64,000 bases of DNA from Symbiodinium sp. CCMP2592 (GCA_905221615.1 CAJNDT010006011.1:372001-436000); one strand, 5' to 3'. Shown: positions 1-12,228, numbered from the stretch's first letter. The notes: generated from the letters alone by a model not told the origin. Translations and numbers: made by a program.

Positions 1-1120
1 CCAGGGTGCATGCGTCGAAGGACAAGCGCAACTGATCGACCCGATATGGAGAAGCCAATTGCTTATGGAATCAGAACATAGCATTTACTTTCAACTACTG
101 GCCGGTTGTTAGCTTTATGGTTTCGAGGTTTCTATGGCTCCATATTATGTGGCTGATTTCGGGCAACTGGGTAAGCGGCCAGTGCTGTTCTCTATAGGTC
201 GGTGCTATGACAACTACTAAATATGATGTTAATCTGAGGGCTGTTTATCTGGCAGCAAGGGCCCACCAGTCTGCAGTGCAACATGCACAGTGATGCTGAA
301 GCAACTGGCTATAGAAGAGCTGGGACAACATAGGGCAGCTAGGGTTTCTACAGCATGTCTTAATATAGGGATCGATTTGCTCTTTGGCCAGTCCTTCTGT
401 AGCACGAGCATTCCCAGCTTCAGATGGCTAGCTAGCTGTCGTTGTACATGCTATGCATAACTGTGAATCGTGTGATGATTTCTTAATAATACTCTAGTGG
501 TATCTCATACTCTGCAGGGTGCTCAGGCTGATACAGGACATTCCGTTTTGGCTATGCAGCTTCCTGGGTCGAGGCTTTTACTTGCTGCCGTCTGTGATAT
601 CAGTTTCTGGCAGCAAATAGCCCACCAGCTAGCCTGCTTCTTTTAAGGAGTCGCTGTGGATCTGGGTACAGTGGCACAGTAGGGCTGTAGTGACTTCTAG
701 TGCCGATGGCATTTATACAGAAGGTACACAGGCCTCAATATAACGTAGTAAGCCTAGCTGCTGCCTACCAGGTGCACCATGCAATTCCCTCAACCCGATT
801 TTTGTCGGATGCAGAGAAAAGGCAAGTATCTGTTCGCGACCCATCCTTGAACGTATGTTGTGCTCTCCGTGCCTCCGTTGCTGTTGCTCTCCGTGCCTTA
901 AGTTCCTTCTATGCGTCTCTCCTTTTGCTTCCCATTCCGTGAGTGCCCCCACGCAGGCCTGCATCCAGAAGCGAAGAAGCAGCCGAGGAGCCCAACCTGG
1001 TATCATGTGTTGTCATGTGTGTGTGTGTGCACATGTTCTATAGGTGCTATTTACACTGGTGCCCTAGCGCAGGAAGCGAGATTCGCCGAAGATTCGAGTT
1101 CTGAAAAGAAGACTAGCTGC
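1..1120. other. No gene recognised
   Basis: Unique-looking DNA of mixed composition with only short random-looking open frames on both strands. A short TG run lies near 1015-1030. I see no domain, splice-flanked exon or repeat that I can support. It is upstream of the transposase-like gene on the plus strand and could hold its promoter or first exons. Confidence 0.4.
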
Positions 1121-1124
1121 TAAG

Positions 1125-1535
1125 TTGGCTTCTAAAGCTCATGATGCTGAACGACCTGCAGATCTACGTGTTCCTGGGCAGTTTGGGCTTCCTTACCGGT
1201 TGCAAGGCCTGGCTGGTGCAGCTCTAGCCCGCACCGCTGTTGCGTCCTTGAAGAAGAAGAATGCAGATTGCAATTACATATCGGAGCTTTGCAATGCCGC
1301 TGAGCATGAAAGTGGTAATCAGATGAGTTGGGTGACGAAAATGCTGGGGGGCCGCAGCACGGAGAAACGCTTTCACCAATTCTTTTCGAGGTCACTTCCA
1401 AGAGTGTCAACTATCATGCTACCATTGGTGACTTCCAGGAAAAAGAAGACAGTGGTCGTCAAACCATGCAGCACCCTTGTCGTTTTCCACAAGTTGTTCA
1501 TTTAACCTTGAAACCTGAAGCCCTACTGATGTAAT
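1125..1535 (+). CDS. Candidate upstream exons of the tnp2-like gene
   Basis: Open frames on the plus strand (about 1125-1505 and 1328-1534) precede the better-supported transposase exons by a few hundred bases. The second frame contains a QTMQHPCRFPQVVHLT stretch. It can be laid beside the PCIEQCPVVLPSSMVF stretch of the minus-strand relative at 48.5-50.7 kb, in the same order relative to the later exons. That positional agreement is the only reason to call it coding. The frames overlap, so the exon limits are not known and the start codon cannot be chosen. Confidence 0.28.
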
Positions 1536-1856
1536 ATTGGGGCTCAATTTCGGGCTCAATCCAAGGCATCGTTCTTCCAAGCTCTTATATGTCATGGTTG
1601 CAGAAGCGGCCCTGGATCTTAGAAGCCATCTGCTTTGGCAAGTCTACACACCAAGAGCGCAAGCTGTTACTTGGATCTGGAATCTAGAAATATTGTTTTC
1701 ATGGGCAGTAACACTAAAATTTTTACTGGCTAATCCCGGCTAGGCTCAGCTCTACTCTGCAAGCTGCTGGCATTGGCTACACTGGAGGTCTGTTGTTGAA
1801 ACCCAAAGCCCCTAAAACCCTAAATCCTAAACCCTGACATAATTGTTCACCCACAG

Positions 1857-4060
1857 GGCCTTCCGATCTTCCTGTTCGACTGCATGGAGATGAAGGTCCT
1901 GGACAGAAGCAAAAGAATGTGCTGGTCATCAATATGTCATTTCCCTTCTCCCACTCTGGTGAATCTTGCTTGAAATTACTAGGCCTCAGGTGCTCCACAG
2001 TATTGTTTGCCCTTGTAACAAACTGAGGACACTCTGAAGACGCGGCTCTGCATTGCATGCTTAACAGGCCAAACAGTCCTCACCAGAGCGATGCAAGTGA
2101 ACAACCGCATCGGAGTCAGCCATGAATGCACCTTGGATGTTCTGCTGCGACGCATCAAGCAGGACTTGGACAGCTTGCCCCCAGGCTTGAACAGACATGT
2201 GCAGCTTCTTACCACCTGCATCCGTAGCATTCTGGGAGTATTCTCAGGACATTCGATTATGCTGGAATCAGATGTCGAAAGCTTTGCTTTTATGGTCTGG
2301 CGGGCGATCAGAAATGGCTTCAACAAGTGCTGCGCTTGCCTGCTCCCTAGATCAGCTTGCACAGCTTTGAAACACGAGCTGTCTGCTGCCACCTTGTTGC
2401 TAAGTCCGCGGCACTGGAAAGGCAACGGCGAAGCCAATGGCAACAGGACTCCATAATGCATGTGTCGTTGCAGCTTTACATGTGCACGGAGATTGTTTGC
2501 AGGATGTGCATGCATTGCCGGTGACTTGGGAAGCAGTTAGCTCTAGAAGGGTCTTATTGCAGTGAAATCTCGATGTGAGGTATGCCTCCACAATCGACCC
2601 AATGGATGGTCGAACTTTCTTATCACCTGGATCTGGGCATTATATGAACTTCTTTGGCGATTCCCCATGGGAGTTATGTGGACGTGAAAGCCATGATGAG
2701 TCTTGCCAGGTATAGCACTAGTAACTTTTGATTACTAGTCCATCTTAGGGATCTCTGGGCTTAGGTGTGGAAGGTTCTGACACAACTCATTAAACCCTGT
2801 CTTTACGATAGACCGGGAGAGCCACCTGAGGATTTCTTGCAAGAACTCACGAAAGCTCATGGAAATCATGGGATACCGTCGATCTGTCATATCAGTGGCT
2901 TTCACAACAAACTCATCCACTATGATACGCTCCACGTGTGCTACAGAGGCTTCGCACCTGACCTGGTAGCATCTGTGATGCTGGATGTGTTCACCGCCCA
3001 GCTGGGAGGCTTAGTCGCTGCACACGATCAGTGCAAATTATGGGCCAAAGCCAATGGTGAGGAGCTGGCTTGTGACGATTTCATACTGAATGCTGAAGAG
3101 AACTCTGCATCCCTCAACGCCAAGGGTGCTGATATTAAACTTGTTTGCTTATGGCTTGCCCTTAGGATCTGAATGAGTTAGATTATATCTTTATTTCTTT
3201 ATTTTATACCGAAAAAACCGTAAACCCCTAAACCCTAATTCCTTAAGAATAAAATTATCAGATCGGGTGATTGTAGTTAAGGCTGCAGCCGTGCCAGTTG
3301 CTGTGCGAAGCTGGAGCGACACTGACAAAGCGCGAGTGCTGAATATGATCCCTGCCTGCTTCACCATGTACCCAAACCCTAAGTCCCCCACCCAACTAGG
3401 ACCCTAGACCTTTCGTGTTTCGTTTGGACTGGACGAAATTATCCCTGAAATTTAACTGTCCCCCACTGTCGATCCCAAGGACTGTGCGAGCTTTGGCCAA
3501 GATGATCCGGCTTATGGAGGAGACTGTGTATGTCATGCCACCGCTGGCAGTGCAACGCGCGAAAATTCTGGTTCGTCGATTTCTTCTTGGCTACCTGTGG
3601 CTGAGCCATGATGCTTTCTCCTCGAACGTAAAACGCTACAAGTGTCGCCCCAAGCCTCTTGACATATTTGAAACCATATGGTTCATGTACGGTTGTTGAG
3701 ATCTTTCCTGTGTGAGCAACCCAGGCTTCACACCTGGTGGCACATGTTCGCCGATCTGGCTGAGCTTCCGCTGAACCCACGACTTAACAGTTGTTTCGGG
3801 GATGAAGATTATGTGCGACGACTTTGCTCCATCGATTCTTGACTTTACCTCATTTCGCTTCAGTGCATCAGCAGCATCATGAACATCAGCATACATGTGT
3901 AAGTTGGTTTAGTCTTAATATCTGTATGAATGGTACCGATCCCAGGCGTCTGGATGCCACGCTGCTGCAGTACACAAGCAAGCTGTCAAGAGGTATTTGG
4001 CAGCTGCAGTGATGCACTGGAACACAAGCTTCAGACCCGAAGACGAGAAAATTCTTGGGC
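1857..4060 (+). CDS. Multi-exon CACTA/tnp2 (Plavaka)-like transposase gene
   Basis: Several exon-sized frames in order on one strand match, block by block, the minus-strand gene at 48.5-50.7 kb. About 1857-1962 encodes LPVRLHGDEGPG, after a cacag acceptor and ending at a GGTGAA donor. About 2040-2230 is a helical block. About 2565-2690 carries a C-x2-C (RCEVCLHNRPNGW). 2768-3170 encodes the key IHYDTLHVCYRGFAPDL block. About 3470-3665 and 3723-3838 encode ALAKMIRLMEETVYVMPP and RLNSCFGDEDYVRRL. Established knowledge: CACTA tnp2 and Plavaka transposases share a D-x-x-H block followed by a hydrophobic helix, preceded by acidic and C-x2-C blocks. Family assignment is inference from this motif order. 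Introns contain CCCTAAA-like repeats. It could be a functional transposase or a domesticated or decayed copy; the first and last exons are uncertain. Confidence 0.5.
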
Positions 4061-4950
4061 GGAAAGGGGTTTGAAGGGTCTAGGGTTCTAGGGTTTTGAG
4101 TTTCAGGTGGAGTTCAAAGTGGGGTTGTGGCTTACAAAGGAAGACCCATCTTCGATTATTGACATACCCTCCAAATATTTAACCTTTGCAAACCTGCTTT
4201 CTTCTCTATACCACATTTACACAACAACCAAGACTTGCAAAGTTCAGCCATCCTGTACCCAAGTCCCAAGCTCTTAGCCCCAACCCCAACGACACAGAAA
4301 TCCTAACCCCTTAATTGAATGCACCTGAAGCCCGGAACCATAATTTTCCCAAACCGTGAACACTGCACCCCTAACAATAACCCTAAACCCTAGAAGCCCT
4401 GAGCCAGACGCGCTCAACCGAAAGAATCGTGAACAAAGCCAGCTCCCACAACGAAAGACCCCCCAATCACCGCATAAATCTGCCGCTTCAGTTCCTTAAC
4501 CCTCTGCGATTTAAGCCCTTAACCTATATGTCTCAACCATATTCCAGGCCCTAAGCCCCAAACCTTAGAAACCTTAAGATGGCTCAAGCTGGCTCAAGAA
4601 TGTTTGGTGACAAACCAAGCTTCTGCTTCATAAATGATACCCACTTCTGTCTCACCAACCGCCCAAAACCGTAAATTGTTCCAGGATCACTGCAGATCTC
4701 AGGCAGGATATCTTGCCAGAACAATTTGAATGGCTGAATCGTAGACATTCTAGCAGCTCCAAATCACAGCATGTGTGTTGAGTAACGATGTGCAAGAAAT
4801 ATTTGTTTGATTTTTTGAAATCCATTGAACAAATGCTTGGCTATCGAATTGCTCTTCCCTGCCCTTGCTTTAGAAAAAAGTGCTTTTCTCCAAAACGATA
4901 CCCGTTCACCTTTTTTTATTGCTTAACAGACTGCTCCGGGAAAGGGCCGT
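4061..4950. other. C-rich degenerate telomere-like DNA, no gene
   Basis: Dense variants of CCCTAAA on the plus strand (for example around 4360-4400 and 4540-4570) with CCCAA-rich spacers and no sustained frame. A short GGCTCAAG doublet near 4579-4600 is discussed under rejected items. Confidence 0.6.
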
Positions 4951-5748
4951 AAACCTGCTTGAATGAAAAAATTGCCTTTGCCGTGGCTCAACAAAACCTA
5001 GTTGTTGGCCCTCAAAGCCAACTCCCGAAAATCCATTCGAGCTGCGTGAACCCCTCAAACATGGCTTTGATGTTGCCAATTCTGAAAAAGAAACCCTGGA
5101 GCCTGCAAAACCTGATTTTGGATATTCTGCTCAAACCCAGGTCTCTACAGGCTTTTTCGAGAGCGGCCTGTGCTGTTTCCGAAACGGATTTGGTCTGAAA
5201 ACCACGCTCTGATGTTAAGGAATCTGTGAAACCTGATTTTAGGGCGCTGGGATTTAGGTAGGCCGCGAACATGGGTCGACATGCCAGATTTGCTGCGGAC
5301 GCCAGCGTTGAGGACTTTTTTATTTGCAGTACTTCTACATTGCAAGAAGCTAATCACCATGTAGACGCCTGTAACATCAACCAACTCAGAGATCTCTACC
5401 TGGATGCAACAGTCCCATGTTGGATGCTGTTTGTAGTCTCCGAGTCGCGTAAACGCAATTGCAGGAAAGTTCACGGATGCTTGGTTTCAGGTACTTGTCG
5501 TTGCAATCTTTTGGAATACATGAACGTTGGCACCGATTCTATATGCGAAACCCACTGAGGACGTATAAGATAGATGCGTTGATTCCCGACCAAACAAAGT
5601 GACCGAGACTCCTGTTCGACAACAATGTACATCTGATAAACGAATTGCGCAAGCACCAGCTCGAGAAACACATCAGTGGCAACGCAGCCAACAGCTCATC
5701 AAAGCTAGCCGCTCCGCATGTAGATGCTGGATTTCGGAAGCAACAATA
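4951..5748. other. Ambiguous weakly coding stretch
   Basis: Both strands are open for 80-110 codons between about 4960 and 5670, so strand cannot be decided. Short repeats of an AAACCTGATTTT core occur at about 5108-5120 and 5228-5242. No domain recognised. Confidence 0.3.
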
Positions 5749-6240
5749 CTACTGCTGCACGGCCAGGACCATGGCAGTTCCACACCGGCACGGCGTAGCC
5801 ACGGCCTCAACTACGAGAAGCTTTGTGTTGCTGTCCTCCGTGCAATGTATGAGGTGGGGACCCGCCGCGTGGACCAGCACCCAGCCGGTGGAAGCCATCC
5901 GAAGGATGACTTCCACCGGCTGCCCCCCCTTGAGCTCTTCCCAATCGTGCAGCATCCGCACTTCCTGGCTGGAGGTTTCAAGATGTTCGACGGGGCTGTT
6001 GGTTCAGCAGGCCTCCACCGAGGAGTGCGGCTCCTCGGACTCCGACACGTAGTCGAAGTCCGAGTCGGGAAGTCCGAACGGGCGGCCCTGCTCCTCCGCA
6101 AGGGCCACCCAGGAACCTTCGTTACCGTTCTTGAATACGCCAGCACCATCACCGCCACCACCAACAGCAACAGCCGCAGCAAGAACAACAACACAAGCAG
6201 TAACAAAAACAGGAAGCCAAGCACGTGCCCCAGCCAACAA
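5749..6240 (-). pseudogene. Exon-like minus-strand frame broken by one TGA
   Basis: Two open segments in the same reading frame are separated by a single TGA at 6004-6006. Upstream of it the frame reads FKNGNEGSWVALAEEQGRPF and ends SVEAC. Downstream it continues through MLHDWEELKGGQPVEVILRM to a stop at 5749. The composition is GC-rich and protein-like, unlike the surrounding repeats. Just upstream, a GTT/GCT-rich stretch ending in TTCAAG could be an intron acceptor. Possible readings are a decayed exon, an intron boundary that skips the TGA, or (less likely) a recoded TGA. No family recognised. Confidence 0.35.
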
Positions 6241-6782
6241 CCGGAGCTTGCAAATACGAATTCGACGAGGTCTTGGAGAAAACCTCACACCCTGACCCAA
6301 CTCGTTTCGATTTGGTTTTGTGCCGAGGTGCAGAAGAGGCCCCTTGCATTTTCTGCATATCCGGCTTCCGAGATTGCAGGAATGGGGGGAATCCCACAAA
6401 AGCACCAAAGTCAGCAGGCTTACACAAAGAAAGTGGGTGCACCTCGACTTTGGCCCTTGGCTTCTTAAAAAGTGGTCATTTTTAGAGCCCTTTGGGGTGG
6501 AGCGTTCTGTTTAAAAATCTCGAAGCGGGTGATGCCGTTCGCTTGAAGTGAACGTCTTACAGTCTTTCGACTCGCGTTTCACTTGTGCTTGGCGGTCTCG
6601 CTCCTCACCATGGACCCGGGCCGTAAGGGACCAGTCGGTCCCCTTCGGCTCGCCGGGTCTCATGACGAGAATCGGCTCGCCCTTGGAACGCCCGGCAATA
6701 CTTCAGGTGCTCTTTGACGCCCGGAGGGAGCCCATTCCTGGTCGTGCAACCACACAGTGGTAGTACTGAAAGAAATTAGATC

Positions 6783-6943
6783 ACAAACTGAGGTCCCCGC
6801 TTGAAGTGGAAGGCCTCGACTGTGCCGTTGCAGCAGCAACGACGTTTCACCTCTTTCTTCTCTTGCTTGCTCAAGACCTGCACGAGACTTACTTCGAGGA
6901 CATTCGCCTTCCAGCCGACACCGGCCTTGGGGCTCATGCCTGA
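6783..6943 (+). CDS. Possible terminal exon, unknown protein
   Basis: A 53-codon open frame ends in TGA at 6941-6943 with a non-repetitive C-terminus, DLHETYFEDIRLPADTGLG. A hydrophobic FHLFLLLL run precedes it. GC-rich DNA upstream (6600-6760) has no clear frame. Too short to assign. Confidence 0.25.
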
Positions 6944-7567
6944 TCCAAGGTTTAGGGTTTCTAGGGTTTGGGGCTTAGGGTTTACAGGGTGAAGGGTTTA
7001 GGGTTTCTAGGGCTTGGGGCTTGGGTCTAAGTTCTCAGATCTTGGACCTAACATCGCAGATCCTTATCCGATTATTTCGAGTTTTGGCCCTGGGCCCCTG
7101 CTACAGCAGCCTTCATTACTACACTGGGGCTTGGGGCATGCTCGAGTATAACTATTCTAATAAGGAACCCTAGTGAATAGTTTGTACATGTTCGGGCTTC
7201 TGCTGCACCTGCAAAACCTGAAGCCGTCGAAATCGGAACACAACACGCTAAAGCCCAACTTCCCCAGACGTGTATTCACCGAGGGTCGGCTGTGTCGGCG
7301 ACAAGTTGCAGCGCTTCCTGTGTCGAACAAGAACCCCAAGGGTCCGAGTACCCAATAGTCATATACTCTCCAAGATCCTAACCTCTATAACTACTATGCG
7401 AAAACCGAATACCGAATTATTGGGTCCTTTGCACCCTTGGGGGAAAGCTTGACTTGGCTTCAAGTCGCGGAGCAGTCGGGAGTACCCTAAACCCCGGACC
7501 ATGCACCGAAACAAAACAGTAGCAGGATCAACCTGGCGTGGGTGTCCGCCTTAGGTTTGGCTGGGAG
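6944..7567. repeat. TTTAGGG-like DNA and a dispersed repeat
   Basis: Degenerate TTTAGGG units at about 6950-7020. A stretch at 7340-7440 (core ATACTCTCCAA...AACTACTAT) recurs in similar form at about 23440-23530, so it is a dispersed repeat. No gene seen. Confidence 0.5.
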
Positions 7568-7698
7568 GGAGCTTAGGTTCCTGAGTAGCCCCTTTAATGT
7601 TGATAGTATTGGTAATATGTGTAATATTCATCATATTGTATATGTGAGTTCTGTTAATGCAAAAAAGGCAAAAGGGTATTACTCAGGAACCTAGGAGC
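7568..7698. mobile_element. MITE-like TIR element, TAGGTTCCTGAG family
   Basis: The ends are inverted copies of TAGGTTCCTGAGTA (about 7574-7587 and 7680-7693), with GGAGC repeated directly on both sides (7568-7572 and 7694-7698). It has no coding capacity. A related element lies at 16999-17093, and right-end fragments at about 19100-19140 and 25990-26050. Confidence 0.65.
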
Positions 7699-7913
7699 GC
7701 ATATAAAGAGCAGGAATGGAAGGGTCGGGATCGGTGGCTGGGACTCGGGTACACCGTCAGGGCCTGAATAGTGCTAGAATAGGGCTCTTGGCGTAGATTG
7801 TACCTTAACCTACCTTAACCTACTTTTTGTAGGTTCTTATTAGAAACCCTTCATACTACGGAATTCATGGGGACCCTACGAAACGGAGCAGGCTCTGGTG
7901 GGATAGGGTACTG

Positions 7914-8090
7914 TTACAGTGACTTTAAGGAAAACTTAAATTCCATGTCAATTCCGACCAACGTTGTGCGAGGAAAGTGCAGCCATATGCTGTCCACCAC
8001 GTGCATGATGTAGCGAAAAGCGATAATGCGCTTGGCCATGCTTTGCAGTTCGGCCAGTGTCGGTACAGCCGGTGTGGCTTCCATGTCCAT
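7914..8090 (-). CDS. Small ORF or terminal exon, 58 aa
   Basis: ATG at 8088-8090, TAA at 7914-7916. The frame is non-repetitive and protein-like (starts MDMEATPAVPTLAELQSM, later FRYIMHVVDSIWLHF) and stands out from the telomere-like surroundings. It is also open a few codons upstream of the ATG, so it may be the last exon of a split gene. No family recognised. Confidence 0.35.
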   Translation of the reverse strand: MDMEATPAVPTLAELQSMAKRIIAFRYIMHVVDSIWLHFPRTTLVGIDMEFKFSLKSL

Positions 8091-9980
8091 CTTACGTTGT
8101 CTGGTAGGAACTGTACATGCAAAGCCTCAACTACCCTAAGTACCCCAGGCAGCGGAAGTCATGAAGTAGCTTGGAACCTTGTTTCACCTGGAAGGATACG
8201 CCACGGTGCCTGAGACGAGTCAAACACAAGTGGGTACACTACATGCGGCTGGCGGACCCTTTGAAGCCGCAATAAAATCATCCCATGATGGACCCTTTTC
8301 TGGTCCCGTTTTGACCATGACTGCGAATGCATGCAACTACAGAGGTAGTGGTGGTAGTAGCAGCCGCAAAAACCGGTAGTACTTGCGGTATTTGGACGAA
8401 CCATCCCGAGACCCTAAACCCTAACGCGAAACTCTACCAAACAAGCACTGATTCTGATCTCGACATAATCGTTGAGATGCTCTACGGGCAATCTTAGAGT
8501 TGGAACAGGCCATGTTTGCGAGCAAGGTTGATAACATACCATAGTATATAGCATAATGAGCTCAAAGGAGTATTGCCTATAGTCTCCATTGTCGATCCTT
8601 TTTTGGCTAACGAGTTTTGTGGTTAGGCTCCCGTCACACGAACTTGATTTACCAAAAAGATAACTACAATGGAGGCTGTAGGTACTACTAATCATTCAGA
8701 CCTCTAAATCAAGCGCAGAAATACTGCAGCACAGCAGCGTCAATTGTAATGGCTTACCTAATATAGGAACCTCAATGCCCAAAATACACTGTACTGTGAG
8801 GTTGCGTGTAGGCTCCACAGACTCAACAAGCACCACTACTGTGAAACATCTAGGCATCAATGGGGGGACCTTACTAGTAACAAGTAGAATCGGGACAAGG
8901 GCTAAGCGGTCCAGCAATTCCAGGAAGGAGCCCCAAGCTTAGGGCTCTATGGACTCACATCTTAAGGCTTCTTGGGGGTGGTACTATATGAGGCCTTTGG
9001 GCTGTTTTGAGCACTATCGTAAAGGAAAACAGTCGCCACACCTCATGGCAGCCTCAAACTGCTGTGGCGTGAGCCTTGCGAGGCTTCGGGCTTCAGGGAT
9101 TACCACTATGGGCTATTAGACCTTATGGGTACCTTAATCTACCCTTAATAGGGTCCTAATAGGGATCTTTAGGGTCATAACAGCCCATAGTGGTAAGGCT
9201 CAGGGGTTTTGTGGTAAGGGGAAATTATGTAATGCTTCGGGGTTAGGGTATAGGGTCTGGGGTTAAGGGGGTTAGGGTTTGGGGACAGGTTCATGTAAGG
9301 CTTAAGGGTTAGGGATGAGGGTTTGGGGTTAAGGGGGTTGGGGCTTGGGGACAGGTTCTGCAACGGAAGGGTGCCTCAAGTTAAAAAGGCTCTATGCGGG
9401 ATCTATAAGGAGTTTAGGGCTCTTGGGTTTAGGGTTCTACTCGAATGATCAGGGGACTTAGTACAGTAAGCAGGATCAGAAAGAAGACGATTATACCTAT
9501 ACGTTCGCTTACTTATATTGATATACCCACTATGGGTCTGAAACATGCCAAGAAGATGGCTTCAACCCGCAGGCCCTGCACAGATCCACCAGAATACAGC
9601 AAAGGCTGGTCACTCAGCGACAGCGAATTGTTTTTTATAAAAGCTGTTCTTCTAAAAACAACTGTTTTTATAAAACCAAATACTACTGTAATGCTGCCTC
9701 TGCTTCCGGTGACAGTTTACCTAATCAGTCTTGACCCAGCTGATTAGCATGAGTGGTTGCGCCGTGCTTAGGGTTCGGTGCGGTGTGTATGGCCTTACAG
9801 GGCCGCGCGTCTGCATCATCACGTGGGTAGTTTAGGGTCCTTTGTTGAGTCAAAAAACATACGGCACCCTAGTAAAAAGAGCCCGAAAGAGAACCTAATT
9901 TAGAAAACTACTGATGTGCTGCACAAGGTAGAATGTGTAAGGTCCACGCGTCAACAAGGGGTTGACATACCAATCGCGAA
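8091..9980. other. Non-coding, with G-rich telomere-like block
   Basis: No convincing gene. About 9240-9360 is a run of GGGGTTAGGG/GGTTTGGGG variants on the plus strand. The rest is unique-looking DNA with scattered CCCTAAA units. Confidence 0.5.
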
Positions 9981-10080
9981 GGGGGCCTTAATAATTAGAA
10001 CAGGGTTTTGGGGCCTATTATATTATAACCAAAATAAGGAACCCCCCCACAATAGTATAGGCAATTATTTCGGCCCCTAC
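9981..10080. mobile_element. MITE-like element, CTTAATAATTAG family
   Basis: It begins with a GGCCTTAATAATTAGAA-type end and closes with CAATTATTT-GGCCCC, an imperfect inverted match of about 15 bp. A similar copy is at 26076-26177, a diverged one at about 26370-26460, and an inverted copy at about 32594-32687. No ORF. Confidence 0.55.
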
Positions 10081-11196
10081 AGTAAAGGGTTTGCCCGGAG
10101 TCTTCCTTGAAAGATTCGACAGGCAGAATACAAAGCGGCTAGGAATCGCGCCCATGAGCCCGTTGTTGAGGTCATCGGCACTTGGGATACTTTCTCGCAA
10201 GATTCTAACATCGACGGCTGAACAAGTCCCTCTGGTCTTTTGTTCCTCATGAAATTCTGAACTGTCTTGTTTCCTACTGAACTTATATTAACGCATAGTC
10301 TACTCTACTGCAAGCCTCATTGAAAGCAGATCGACCCACGGTGTGGCTGGAGTTTAACGCTGGAGCAGTTGGGGCCCGTAGGATGAGATCAACTGAAAAA
10401 TCCAAACCCTAAACCCTAAACCCAAAACCCAAAACCATAAACTCTAAACCCTATACCCTAAACCCTATGAAAAAGCCAAACCCTTGAAGACTTGGAATTG
10501 TGGCTCAGTGTTTTCGGGACGAGGTCGTGGACTGGGGTATGCGGCGTAGACTACTGTAAGCTTAGGGTTTCGGATTAGGAATAAGGATCACTGGCTTTGA
10601 GCTGCAACCAGAAGCCTCCCTCAACCCGAAACCCTACTCCAAGGCAGGAGTCCCAAGCCCTGAGAACTAGAGTTACCAGCATGCGCCTCTCACGACCATC
10701 AACGTCGAACTCGCGGAACTCGTCGCGTGCTGCCCTTGGCGTTGGCAGCAACCTATCCTGTTTGCGCCTTGTCTCTACACCCTAAACGGGATACTGGCCA
10801 TCTTGCAAGGTCGCATCGCATATATTGCTAAAGGCCATACAGACACACAGCTCCAATGCCCTGCCCTGAAGCCTGAGCAACTCACGAAAAAACACCCCGG
10901 GAGCAATGACATCAAATCTGTATGGTATACCCTACCCAAAACCCCAAGTCGTAAGCCTTGAAACCTCAACCTTTAGCTGAAGCTGAAGCTCCTGGCGCAG
11001 AGGAACCCAGTACGCCAGCCCGATCCCCGGAGGTCAAGTAAATCTACATCGGCTTAGGGTTTAGGGGTTTAGGGGCTTACGGTTTTAACCCACATAGCCC
11101 GAAGATCATATACAAAACGCCTAAGTGCCATACAAGCCCTCTACCACCCCGTCCAAACCTTATGGAGCCCAGACCAGGCTCTGTCGATGCTTGTTG
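10081..11196. other. Non-coding with CCCTAAA cluster
   Basis: A cluster of intact and mutated CCCTAAA units at about 10400-10465, and TTTAGGG variants near 11050-11075. No gene recognised. Confidence 0.5.
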
Positions 11197-11305
11197 ACAA
11201 GGGGGTTTCCGAAAATAGAGACCCTAATATAGTACCCTAAATAATAGGATCCTTATTACAAGGACCTCAAAACAAGGTACCCCTATTTTCGGACACCCCC
11301 ACAAG
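11197..11305. mobile_element. MITE-like TIR element with ACAAG duplication
   Basis: Inverted ends of the form GGGGTTTCCGAAAATAG and CTATTTTCGGACACCCCC enclose about 99 bp (11202-11300). ACAAG is directly repeated outside both ends (11197-11201, 11301-11305), as expected for a 5-bp target-site duplication. A second member is at 13038-13134. Confidence 0.7.
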
Positions 11306-11606
11306 AACGCTGTCCTTCTGAACCCAAGCACCCCAAACCCTAAGGCCGCAGCCACGAATTTGGATCATCATTCTACTCATGGGCTTCAAGTAAAAGGAAT
11401 CCCAGCACTTAAAGTGACCCTAAACCCTAAATATCATCTTGAACCCATGTTCCAACTTGCTGGGATGCATTCTATAGCTCGCAACTTCACTCCAAAGCTA
11501 GATGTCTCGGGCACCGGCTTTACAGTAGCCATGGACAGGCCGTGCTGCTTCGCAAGTGCGATACTATCCTTCGCCCAGAGAGCGTGCAGCCCAAGAAACC
11601 CTTCAT
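11306..11606. other. No gene recognised
   Basis: A 101-codon plus-strand open frame (from 11360) runs into the following MITE and shows no domain. Part of it could be an exon (around 11440-11600), but nothing decides this. Confidence 0.35.
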
Positions 11607-11738
11607 TCAAAGGGGAAAAGGAGGGACCCTTAATGAGGACCCCTGGGTATACACCCTTAATGTAGCCGTTATATACCCACTATATAGCCCATTATAGGGA
11701 AGGGGTCCCCATTAAGGGTCCCTCCTTTTCCCCTTTGA
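11607..11738. mobile_element. MITE, TCAAAGGGGAAAAGG family, copy 1
   Basis: Long inverted ends starting TCAAAGGGGAAAAGGAGGGA (29 or more bp matching) enclose a 132-bp non-coding element. TTCAT is repeated directly at 11602-11606 and 11739-11743. A second copy at 15716-15825 has its own, different 5-bp flanking repeat, so the ends are well defined. Confidence 0.88.
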
Positions 11739-11800
11739 TTCATCAACTTGTCAAGCCGAGGGTTTCGGGATAAGGGCCTCAGAGGTGTTTGAGTCTTAAG

Positions 11801-11912
11801 CCTGCTGGTCGGGTATCATGGGGAACTTAAGGTTAACCTTTTTGGTTATATTGGGTATATACAAGGGCTATACTACCCCAAAATCTTAAAGGTTACCTAC
11901 TCTACTACTAGG
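11801..11912. mobile_element. MITE-like element, GGGTATCATGGGGAAC family
   Basis: A 112-bp segment with imperfect inverted ends (left CCTGCTGGTCGGG, right CTACTACTAGG). Its core GGTATCATGGGGAAC then GGTTAACCTTTTTGG is shared with 13279-13380. No ORF. Confidence 0.55.
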
Positions 11913-12133
11913 TAAGGGACCTGGGTAGGGCAGTGCAGATGTGGATTGAAGCGCAAGGTGTTCATGGGGTTTCACAGCTTCAGGGCAGCTCAGGACCTTC
12001 TGAGTCAGGAATCAAGGCGGATCCCTGTGTGAGTTAAGTTGCCGCAATGGAAGGGCCCTTATAAAGGGTTCTATAAGGGTTACTATCAGGAATCTATAAG
12101 GGTACAATAATATATGGGCCGTAGTAGTCCTAT

Positions 12134-12228
12134 AACTTACCTTTGGTTAGTTTGGAATGGCGGAACGGGGTACAATTATAACTACTTTTACTTCAGTTCT
12201 TCCATTCCCTACTAACCAAAGGTAAGTT
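12134..12228. mobile_element. TIR element, AACTTACCTTTGG ends
   Basis: Inverted ends AACTTACCTTTGGTTAGT at 12134-12151 and its complement ending at 12228, with further partial pairing (GGAATGG/CCATTCC) inward. About 95 bp, no ORF, only one copy noticed. Confidence 0.6.

Noticed and set aside
4575..4602. GGCTCAAG doublet resembling relict dinoflagellate spliced leaders
   Set aside because: Only 8-9 nt match the 3' end of the known 22-nt leader, and no gene follows within reach. The TTGAGCCACAC words at 48190-48335 match its complement by a similar length and lie in a convergent intergenic region.
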